A stretch of 64,000 nt of DNA from Nephrocerus scutellatus (taxonomy: Eukaryota > Arthropoda > Insecta > Diptera > Pipunculidae): contig OX352763.1 in the NCBI GenBank assembly GCA_947095585.1, forward strand, positions 106,495,908 to 106,559,907. The letters run 5' to 3'. The position numbers were made by a program, and so were the translations under genes. Position 1 is the stretch's first letter, and each line of letters begins with the position of its first letter. The notes beneath the pieces are model-generated. The model did no database searches. It was given only the letters and a program-made list of their open reading frames with translations, and had not been told where the DNA came from. Shown here in pieces: positions 49,549 to 61,500 of the stretch.

Positions 49549-52500
49549 TTACAGCAATTGCGCTATGACAGGCTCTAACAAACACATGTGCTCGGCGCCT
49601 CGAACTGGCAGGCGATTCAGACAGAAATGTCGAATCATTTCGGGCACCGAATCGAATGGGCGGCTAAACTGACCGAGGATATACTGGCCAGCGTCGTTCC
49701 GTTGAATTCGCATGTGCATGAAGCCCTTAGCACCCCTACAAAGTAAAAAAAAAATCAAATTACTAAACTATAAAAATATTCAAATTCGGATGTACTTACT
49801 TCAGTGACAGTGAATAATCCTGTTTGGTTGATTCGCAATTCCTCACCAGAAAGGTGCCCTCATTTAGTGGCCGTAATGTGGTCTCAGCCTCAATGCGTGT
49901 TATGGCACCATGATACCAACTGTAAAGTAAAAAATTATTTGCAAATTTCTCCTTAATCACTCTTTTTAAATTGCGCTCTCTGTGGCGCATCTCTGAAACT
50001 TACCCTTGCCTTTCCAGTGGTATTTTGACATCAATCAAATCAACGGCCGATGTGAAACCTGTGATTAAGTTAAGATTAAGTTCCTTGTTCGATGATATTC
50101 CCCTAAGGTCTAAGCTGCCGAATTTACTTGGTGGATGAGGCTCGTTTAGGTTAAGTGTCAAATTTTGCCGAAAGATTGCCGTATCTGTGGAGGGTAATTG
50201 TGATAATTTAGACAATGGAAAAAAGTGACATTTGACATTTATGTATAAATTCATAACTGAGCAAATGACAGAATATTGTGACAACTTGTTGTTTAATGCG
50301 TAGTCTGTCGTTGAATTCAAGTGACATTTCCGCTATAAACACAAAAAAAACGATGGAAATGGAATGTTCAAAACAAAGAATTCAAAATATCCGCCTAAAT
50401 GTATACCCACGGATAATTTTAAGCAAATTTATATGGGAGCCCCTCGACCCTATCACAAGTTTTGGCCAGCCAGCAACAAACAAACAAACAAAAAAATCAT
50501 TTCACAAACAAACACATACGGATGCGAAGTTAATATAGAGAATTTTAAAAGGTATACCAAGAATAAGATGGCCGAAAAGAATCATCAACGAGAGCTACGC
50601 GGGAGTAGGAGGAGGAAATCGCACTTAACATCAGACGATGGAACTGGAATGGCCGCACAGTAAGAAAATCAGCGGATGATACCGCGAGGTAGGCGCTATA
50701 CTGGAACACTCAAGGTAGTGAGTTAGAATTAGCCACCCAAGCATGACGTGGACTCCTTAAGGAACAACGAACTGTAGCTCGTACATGGTGATGTAGGCGA
50801 AGCACTTATCCCCGAACCACCCGTGACAGTAGAAGAACTAGATTCCATGGTGAATATTGTCGCTAACACATGCAATCTGTCTATAGTCGCAGCGTATCAT
50901 ATGGCCTAAGAGGTAAACGTAGACCAGTTTGGTAATTTTCTGAACTAAGGAGCACCAGAAATCTAGCAGAAGAGCCTTTAACTAGGCAAAGAGTACTAGG
51001 AATGCTTAAGAGTGAGACTCCTATAAGGAGTACCTCAAACTTTATAAAAGAGATTTAAGGAAGGCACAGAGGAAATCGTGGAGACTCTTCTGTGATAAAA
51101 TAAAAGGAATCCACACAGACTTCCCGCCTTAGAAAGATTCTCTTCACCAATCTATCCAATCACAGCTATTTAATAAAACCGGATGGTACATGGACACCCT
51201 CGCGCAAGGAAACAATGGAGCTTATCTTAGAAACTCACTTTCCAGGCTCGACTGATTCGAGGAATGAATTAGACCTCAGCACTTATCAACAAGCCAATGC
51301 GATTTGCATTTAGGTATTTAGCGAATTCAAGCCATACAAAGCAGACGGTCCATACCAGAGCATACCAGCAGAATTGCTCTTCCATGGTTAGGGGTTATCT
51401 TCAAAGGGTGTTTAAGATAAGTATATTTCCCTTAGAAATGGACGGAAGTCAAGGTGGCCGTCATTCCGAAAGTAGAAAAAAGCTTACTTGGATACTCAAA
51501 GAATCTATCCTCTTTTTTGTTTGTTGAAAACTAAGAAAGGTTTTTAGATGTTTAAGAAACGTATAAGAAACAATGTAGATCCCAGCAAATGGGTACAGTC
51601 TTATCACACATACTGCAAATTAATGTCTGTAGATTCAGCCCTTCATACACTGCTGCATACGAAAAATCACAACACTTGAAAAAGTACCCACCAATAGCGT
51701 TCCTTGATATTGATGGCGCCTTCAATAACATCAAGACAGAGACTGTAGTGAATGGCTTGTCTCTTATAGGGGTTGACCACACAGTATGCAAGCTAATCAA
51801 TCATATGCTCTTAAGCAGGATTGTTAATGCCGTGCTGAGTGACGCATGTATCCAGAAGACCGCCGCAGGGAGGCATTCCGTTCCTTTTACTCCGGAACGT
51901 AGTAATTAACGGATTGCTAAAAGAAACTTGAAGAAAAGGGAATGAGCGTAGTCGCTTATGCTGGAGCAAAAGCTTTCTAAGGTAAGTTCCTAGTAACGAC
52001 CAAGGAGGTAATGCCGAATGACCCCTCAATTGTCTCAACATGGGCCAGAGATTGTCGATAAGGAGTAAACCCGCTCAGGACAGAACTGGTCCTTTTTACA
52101 AATAAATACAAGTGTCCAATAGTTACCCCATCCACTCTTAACGGTACCAGACTAGTTTTTATCAATATGGTAAAATTTCTGGGCGCCATCCTGAATTAAG
52201 TTGGAGACCATGTATTCTACAGAGGGTTAAAAAAGCTACAAAATCTATTTAAGCTTTGAAAGGAACTATCAGTAAAAGATGGGGATTAAAACCACAACTG
52301 GTACACTGGCTATACACTGCCGTAGTAAGGCCAATAAACTTATGTAAAGCGTAATCATTTGGTGGCCGGCTGTTGAAAAATCCACTTACGTAAAAATAAT
52401 AGAGAGAGCAGCATGTCTGCATATTAGTGGAGTGCTAAGAACAACATGCCTAGAGGATGCCCAGATTAGCTCATCGGTTGGGCGGTTCCTGTCACCTTCC

Positions 52501-55500
52501 AGTGACACCTCTGCGTAAAAAAATGTCCAACGTGGGGCGCCATTGGTTACGTTAGAGAGGTCCCACTTGGGTTTCTGCCACTGGAAGAAGATTACGAGGC
52601 CTTAGCGATGCCCAGACTAGCTCAGCGGTTTTTGTGTTGCTCCTTGTGCAGATGTGATCGGGTCATTTTAGTTTTAGTTTAGATCGTTTTTTTTTAAATT
52701 AAAAGAATTCCATATATTTTAACAATCCCTAGTTTAGTTAGTTATAGTTTAGAACAAGCAACGCCAATAACTCGGTCGCATCTGGCCTTTTCTTTCCAAC
52801 TTTTCTTTCCTCTATCCTTTCTTTTCTTTTTCTAAGACCAATTTTTTTTTTACGGAGAGGTGTCACTGGAAGACGACAAGAACTATATATATGCTATACT
52901 ATACCAAAACAAGTTTGACCTAAGTTTGACTTAAATCGCTCTAGAGCACTAACAGCCCTGCAAAGACGAATTATGATAATGATTGTAGGTATTCTAACAG
53001 GATTCCGCGTGTCCTCGGAGTATATGCGAGAAGGATAGACTTTGAGTTCAATAAATTCTGTAGAAGCTGCAATGATGTCGAGGAGGAAGAAACAGCATCC
53101 CACTTCCTGTATACATGTCCGGCTGAATAATCCATTGAATGAATGGAACTCACCAATACTCCTAGTCTTCGTGGACTTAGAATAAACATTCTATTCGACC
53201 AGCAGAAGCACAATCTGGAAAGCTCGAAATGGGCCACAAACTCATCAAAGAAATTACCCGGAATGCTGAAAATTAGGAAAACAGAGTACCACATACTAAA
53301 ACACACGCGGAGTTGGAAAATGATGTATTCTATCTGCACTAATGTTCTTCATAGAAATGTCAGGAGCAAGTCAGCCAGCACCGTCATTATCATATTTGGC
53401 TCTAAAACCGTGGTCCGGTCCTGGCATCCCGCAAAAAGTCTCTCCACCGGTCCCGATTTCAAGCCGATGTCATCCAGTTTGACATCACTAACTCTGGGCG
53501 TCCTGGTCTACGCCATCCTTCCAGAGTAGGCTTGGCCGGCATCGCTGTCATGTTCCATAAATCCTACTGCAGAGGACTTTCCGAGCAGGATCCTCTTCGC
53601 TCATGCGAGCTAGGTGTCCTGCCCACCGAAGCCTACCGAGCTTCATTTTCTTCACGATTTCGACAACGCGGTAACGCTCGTAGATCTCATCATTATAGAG
53701 TCTCCAGAATCGTCCTTCCTCACATACGGGGCCAACAATTCTCCGTAAGACTTTTCTCTAGAACGCGGTTAAGAGGTCAGCATGCTTTTTGCTAAGCAGA
53801 AAATTCTCGGATCCATATGTAAGTACTGGTATGACCATTGTCTTATATACCAGCAGATTGAATGTTATGGTTAAATTCCTGAATTTGAAGAGTCTTGACA
53901 GACTATAGTAGGTTTTGTTGGCTTTAAGCAAACGTGTGCGTATTTCTGGTTGAATTGAAGGACCAATATTGGATCTTCTACTCGCAGACGTGGCCACCAT
54001 GTACTTTGTTTTGCTCTCACTTATGTGCCGCCTGATCGATCTGGATGAAAGCTTCCTGTACAGTTCTTCAGTTTCTACCAACTATGTCAATATCGTCTGC
54101 GTAAGCCAGTATCTGAATGGACTTATAGAGGATTGTTCCTCTCGCCGTTACGTCTTAGTCTCGGATCACTTTCTCCAACGCCAGGTTGAAGAGGACACAG
54201 GCCAGTCCATCCCATTGTCGGTGCCCGTTATAAATTATAAATGGGCTTGATAGTGATCCGGATATTTTTACTTGGCTTATAACATTGTGGGCGCCGTGGC
54301 TCAGTGGCAGTGCACATGGCTGCTGCGCAGGAGGTTCAGGTTCGAATCCCAGCAACACAAAAAGTATTTTTCACGGTGTCCCACCTCTCGCGAATGGGAG
54401 ACAAACGTTCCGAGAGTCTTTAATACCTTGTCACGGAAAGCTTCTCAATTTGCCGTTCGGATCCGGCCTTAAATTGTAGGTCCCTTCCATTTGTGTCCAA
54501 AAATTAACATGTGCAGCACAAATGGTCGCGAGAAGTTAGGCCTTGGACCGCAATGGTCTGTCGCGCCAAATATTATTATAACATTGGTCGTACATAGTCG
54601 TATCAGTTTATTTGGTATGCCGAATTCTCTCATGGCTTTATAAAGTTCTACTCTGGCTATGCTATCATAGGCGGCGTTAAAGTCTATCAAAAAATGGTGT
54701 AGTGACTGGGTGTAATAGTAGCGGGGCCCCCTATATTGATTAGCTCCGCTGGGATACCATCAGATCCCGGGGCCTTATTATTTTTGAGCCGATTTATCGC
54801 TCTGTTAACTTCGTCTATGCTTGGTGGCGGCAGCATAGTGTGGTCTTCGGTCATGAGATTTGCATTGCTCGGTACGCAAAATTCTTACGTTCAGTCCCTA
54901 GCGTACATTCGTCATCGAACCAGTCGTTCTGATCTCTACGACTATTGCCTAAGATGGAGTCAGCAGTATTAATGACAGTATTCTTAAGGCGTGTCAATTT
55001 CGCTTCTCTTAATTGAGCGCGAGTCCTATCGCTTGACCGTAGTTGTTTCTGGTCTCTTCGTTTCGAAGGGCAGCCGTGTGTGGACTCGAATCTGATTCGC
55101 GGATGCTGTCTTTCTTGATGATGCAATCCGCGCTCGGAGCACCGTTTGAACCGTCATCAAATTCGGGTTGTGGCGGCGGTCTATCAACACGTGGTCTATT
55201 TGGCTGCGGGTGGCTCAATCTGGATATTGTACTCGCAACGACCAAATTATTGCTTGCTGCCATCTCTATGACTCGTTGTCCATTGTCATTAGTGTTCTTG
55301 TGTAAGCTATGGGTGCCAATGTATTGCCTGAATACTGGCTCCCTACCTATTTTGGCATTCATATCCACCAGAATCAATTACTTGATCGAATACTTGAAGA
55401 TACCTGCCTCAAAATCGGACTATCTGACTGAGTCTTAATCTCTGATAAATAATTACCGAATAATCTTCTATTACTTCGAAAACAAGCAGGGATGGCATGC

Positions 55501-58500
55501 AACCAACCATTTGTGGCCAAGAACTCAAATCGAAAATCTGAAATAGAAAACCACACCAGAGTACGGATTCAGTAACCCTTTCCGATTGGAAATAATATTT
55601 TAGATCTTCCAGATTGCTGCATTGATACACATTAACACAACTGGACAGATGCGTTCATTGAATTTGCATTCAATTACCATTGTCACTATGCAGATGCAGA
55701 GAGATGCATCATCAGTGCAAAACAACTAATTAATTCCCTGCCATCGCCGGAACAAGTGTGCTCAGCCACAACGACAGTCTTTAAATCAGTAGAGAAACCG
55801 CAAACGAGACTGTTACAGTGCACCATCCGTCAGGGTTTTGTGATTTCCATTTCACTTACAATGTCACTGATGGCATCCACCTGCGGTTCGTTCTGGCTGG
55901 CCCTTTTGTCACATTACAATATATTATCATGTCGACGCACGGCAGGCCAAAAAAACGGTCGTGTAACTTGTAGAGGGACATATGTTTCCTCTCACTCGCT
56001 CTCTCTCTCTAATCCTAAGGTACGGCATCCCAAGAATGCAGTGTCGACTGTCGAATGAAAAACCGCAAAATGTGCATTTGTTCTTCTCGCAGGATGCATG
56101 AGGGACGGACGAACGGACGGACAGGGTAAATAATTATCATACATATTTCCGTTTTGCTTGCGCTAACCTTTCTCTAATCATTTAGTCGTCTGTGGAACGA
56201 CGCAGCACTGCTTTGTGTAAAAAGTTTTTAATTAACCCCCTTCCATCTTTAGAATCTGCCGCATACATAATCCCATTTGCACTTTCACTAAGTCCCACTA
56301 CTCATTTATTTGTTAATGGTTTACTGAGGAGTGTGTGCACACAATTTTTATTTTCCTCCCCATCGAGGTAAATGTGATTTTGTGCCATCGTATAGTAAAA
56401 GGGGAGCCGGACAAACGCATAGAGCACGATCCAGTAATGGTCTGGACGGACGTTATATTTATGTACTGCACCAGATGGGCAATGTCACCCTTACACCGAA
56501 TGCTCCTTATGACCGTTTTTTGCAAATACATTCGTTTTGCACTAAATGCGTTCCTATATTCAGACAATTTCTGCATCCTTCTCCTCCTATGTTATGACAA
56601 ATGCAAGCTAAAAGTTGAAAAGTTGAAAAATTTGAGTGACTAAGAACCTTTTTTCATGCATTTGTTTAAACTAAACATCTGTGGTTTAAAAGAAAATTTA
56701 AAGAACATCAAATGCATAGCGTGGTTCTTTTAAATTATTTGATTTTTTTAAGCCTCAAATATTCCAAATTTCCATTACCAACATTCTAATTTTTTTTATT
56801 TATTTCTTCTTCTAGTTGGTCTAGATGCTTTCATAAAAGAATATTTTTGAAATTTTTTTTCCTAAATATTAAAGGCAGAGGTAGCGTAAATGCATAATTC
56901 AAATCAACTTTCATCTTCTTCTTAGACTGGTTATAATGGTAAAAGATCTCGACTTAATCCAAGACCCATGGATAAATGGAGCCAAGATCTATGGACTCGG
57001 ACTAAAAGGGTATAGAATCCTATACTCAAATAAGCATAAGAAGATTAGATCTTGTATTCTGGATAAATGTACCCTGAATAGCGATGATGACATAGCTGCG
57101 GCCAGAATTAAAATAAATCGGCAGCTGGGCGTTTTCTACATATATGGACCAGGAAAAACAAACTCCGCCAGAAATACTGGAGCTAGGTACATTTCTGGGG
57201 TGTGATGCGAACGCTCATAGCACAAAATACGAGTATCATAAAACTGAAAACGTTATTGCGGGCGATTTTAATGAACACAATTCTGGGTGACTTCGTCATT
57301 CTGGCCAGACAACACCCGACGAAAGGTGTGTTGAGATATTCGCTGAGTTTAATCACCTTACTCAGCATGTAAATGATCCTCCACGAATACATTCTTCTTC
57401 TTCTGTTCCTTTATTCCGCAGGGGAAGCATAGGGTTTCTACAAACGCCCGCCAACGAACTCGATTTCTCGCCTGAGGTTTCAAGAGACGCCACTCTGTCC
57501 CATGCTTCGACTTCTATCATCCTTTTCCATGTCTTGCTAGGATGGCCAACTCGGCGGCTTCCTTGTGGATTCCAGTCGAGCGCTAGTTTCTTAATATCGT
57601 CCGCTGGCTTTCTCAAAGTGTGGCCAATCCAGCTCCATTTTCGTCGTCTGATGGTGATCGCGATTGCTTACTGCTGCGTTACTCTCCACAAGTCTTGATT
57701 GGTGATAATGTCCAGCCATCTTATTCTCAGTATCCTCCTTAAGCCTCCTTGACGAAGTCTTGGAGGCGCGTCGCAATTGATTCTGTGACTTTCCATGTTT
57801 CGCACTGAGAAAACGTTAGCTCTGAAGATCGTTAGCTTCAGATTCCGGAAGATTTGCGAGGAGTTCCTGATATTATTTAGCATACTATAGGAGTGTCGCG
57901 CCTTGTTTACACGAGAGCACACATCCGAGTCAGCACCACCATTTTTTGACATCCAGATGCCCAAATAACAAAACTTATCGACCTCCTCTCGCTTTTGGAT
58001 CGTCAGAGAAAACCACGCAGTTAGAGAAAAACTTCCAAAAAACAGGATGGCAATACGAGAAAGCCAATTGGGACAGCATTAACAAATTCTTTTGCGATAG
58101 CAACGCCACTGATGCAATCACAAACATCATTCTTATTGGTATGAGAGACTTTATCTCTTTCACGAAGAAAAGGAAGTATGGATGGTATGACTCGAGCTGT
58201 AAAGAGGGTTTTAGGATTAGAGAGGTATGTTTTCGGTTTTACAAAGCTAACACTACTGAGTAAAACCGAACAAATTTTAAACGTGCCAGAAATGATTGCA
58301 ACGCTCATCTTTGGCGAAGCAAATTCGCCTACGACCAAAAATTGAGGCATGCCAAAGGTAGTAAACATTTTGGGTCATTCGTGAAAAGAATTAAAAATAC
58401 AGCCTCCTTCTCAATTCCAACGCTTATTTATAATGACACTCTAGTTGTCAACACTAAAGACAAAGCCAATCTGTTTGCTGCACATTTTGCAGTTAGCTCT

Positions 58501-61500
58501 ACGCTTCCTGATTGTGCATTGTTACCGCCTGCACCTCAGAGACAGGTATTCATTCGTACTCGTGCAGTTTCAAGATCTCAACACTTACAAATCCGCTGGC
58601 TGGTATGTGCTTTAACGTCTAGCTTTGTTGGAATGACCACATATTTACCGTCGCCAACATGTTTAGGTTTTCTAACCCGGTAAAAGAAATATTTCAATCC
58701 CTCTGATCTGGCTACTATCTACAAAGTAGATGCCTTCAATGAACTGGGACTCTCAGGCCGAGAAATAGCAAGGAAACTGAATAGAAGTATACAGAAGTAC
58801 TGAATAGACAGTTGTAAGCAACTATCCAACAGATTCCGAAAACTTTGGAAACAACGAAAAGGACGCACAGACGAAGCAACAACATCTCGACAAAACCTGT
58901 TAATTATGCGGTTTGTCTCCAACTCCAAAGATCATCAAAACGTTTGGGCCTATTTGATTTGGGCATAAGGATAAGAGCATGGCTTCTGAGCAGGAGGTTC
59001 GTCTTTAGAATCCCAGTAACACCAAAAAAGTAATTTTCACGGTGTCCCACCTCTCGCGAAAGTCTGACAAATGTCCGAGAGTAATAACTTGTCACGGAAA
59101 GTTTCTCAATTCGCCGTTCGGATCCGGCATTAAATTGTAGGTCCCCTCCATTTATGTGCAAAAATATGCTTAACACAAATGGTTGCGATAAGCTAGGCCT
59201 TCGACCGCAATGTTCTGTCGCGCCGATTGTTATTATTATTATTATACTCATTATTAATGGACAAAAACATAATAAATTAAGCCACCATTCACTATAGAGG
59301 AGATATATAGCATGGTAGACATGGTAACAAGAGCCATGAATCGCTCCTTTCACGCTTCATGCCTTCATGCGACAAAATTAAGGGGTAAGCAAAAACAAAC
59401 TTGGTAGAGAGTTAGCGAGTAGCGACCTATGAGAAGACAAGCAGAAAACCATTTAATGAAGCAAGAAAGACCACCAAACTGGAATCATCTCAGAAGGTAT
59501 TAAAGGAAATAGCGACGGAAACAAAAAAAGACTTGGAGGGTATTCTGTAATAAAATGAAAGGAACCTCTTCTTCTTAGACTTCTTTCCATCAGACATTAC
59601 AATTGTGAGCCGGTCATGTCCTTCCATTTAAAACCATCACAATTTCATCCGTCCGTTTCAGCGAAGGTTTTATTTGGAAGCTTTTTGTCTCATAAATGCA
59701 ACCTCAAAGGTTTTTTATCTTCGATTTAGGTTTTCTGCTAACCAGAGAATTTCCACAGGAGCGAACATAAGTATCGTTTTTGAGTCTCAATAATTTTCCA
59801 GAAAACATTCCCCTAGAAATCTAGTCGACCACTGCAGGAATAACCTAGTTTTGCATTCCATTCGAGCAGCGCTTGTCATCTTGTTATTTTAGACATGGGT
59901 TTAGAGTTGACAAATGGAACGTACACTTGTCTCCAGGAATGAAACAATTATTTCACAAGGAAGAGTATCGAATTATTTGTCGGACAGAGAACGATGCCTC
60001 GGGATAAATGAATTCCTAAGAAGAAGAAACAGAATGAATAACTAAAAGTCACTTAAAGAAGTTTTAACTTAAGGAAGTAACACCTCCTTCAAGCAGCTTA
60101 TTTTTTTATTTTTATAATTCGCGCAGGCTTAAAGGGGTTCACACTCGGCTATATGCTTTGCACAGCATGCGCGTTTAAGAAAAGGTGTGAAACTTAATTG
60201 GTATCATTATAGCTAATAGTATTCTACCCTACCATTATAAACTTTCGCCAACATAAGCTGTCATCAAAAACCGAAGAAATGTTTGCAAAAGTTCCCAAAA
60301 GTAGACGTCATGCTCCACTGAACTACACGTGATAATTTTTCCATCCGTTTTTATAAGCACTCCTGCAACTGTCAAACTTACGTACACACTTAAAGAAGTC
60401 TTAACTAAAGGCAGCTCCCCCAAGCTGCGAAAATGTTGGCTGGTATCATTAAAACTAATTGTATTCTAATCTAAAAATGGACTCCCGCAGAAATGTTTGC
60501 AAAAGTTCCCAAAAGTAGACGTCATGCCCACTGAACAACACGTGATAATTTTTGCATCCGTTTTCATAAGCACTCCTCTGCAACTGTCAAACTTACGTAC
60601 ACACTTAAAGAAGTCTTAACTATAGAAACCTCCCCCAAGATTCGACAATTTTACTAATTGTATTTTAATCTAAAAACGGACTCCACAAATGCATTATAAT
60701 GCATTTTCGTCCACTTAAGCTGGCGTCAAAACCCGACGAAATGTTTCCAAAAGTTTCCAAAAGTACACATAATTTCCAACTGAACTATACGCAATCATTT
60801 GTCCATCCATTTTCAAATGCACGACTGCAACTGTCAAAATTACGTACGCTCTTAAAAAAGTCTCAATGAAGACTAACACTTCTCCCAAGCTGTGATACTT
60901 AATTGGTATCATTAAAAGTAATTGTATTCGACTCTATTTTCATAGGCACGACTGCAACTGTCAAAATTTCGTACGTATAGTGTATGTGTCACCGCACACG
61001 AAGTCACTTGCGTAAGCTAAGGAAACTGAGATCAATGCCGGGAATATGTTAGCTTCTTTAATCGTCGGATTGTGACACTAGACTAAGTAGGTCCTTTTGC
61101 CCGCTTTCATCAGTATTCACCTTAGTTTCGTTCAGTTTCGGTCACTTTCGTAAGTGATTGCGAATGCTCTGGCCGAGTACATTATACGAACGTAAATTTG
61201 ACAGTTGCAGTCATGCATATTAGTCGTTATGGTTCAATTCTTCGAAACTTTTGAAACCATTTCGTCGAGTGGTAGTAAAGTTTAGTAACTTACCCAACTT
61301 CATGGACACTTTGTTCTCATCGCGCATGGAATGACTGGACGAAGCTTGTGATATGCCACTGGACTCGGTGCTGTGCACCATTAGACTATTGATTTCAGCT
61401 TGATTCATGCGAAGACGTCGCCGTAATTTTGGCATATCGAATGGAAGATCACCCAAGTCAACGGACGTTGCACTCCCCGATGTGCAAGCATCCTGGAAGG

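Noticed and set aside
53143..53795. Plus-strand frames of 128 and 87 codons
   Set aside because: From 53395 on they are antisense to the 3' end of the minus-strand RTE-like copy; before that they run over LOA debris.
54288..54355. tRNA gene
   Set aside because: A and B boxes are present but the fold would be poor, and the sequence continues into a repeated SINE body with a target-site duplication.
56313..56643. Frames of 87-102 codons on both strands
   Set aside because: No recognisable domain, antisense overlap, and they lie inside the SH2 intron.
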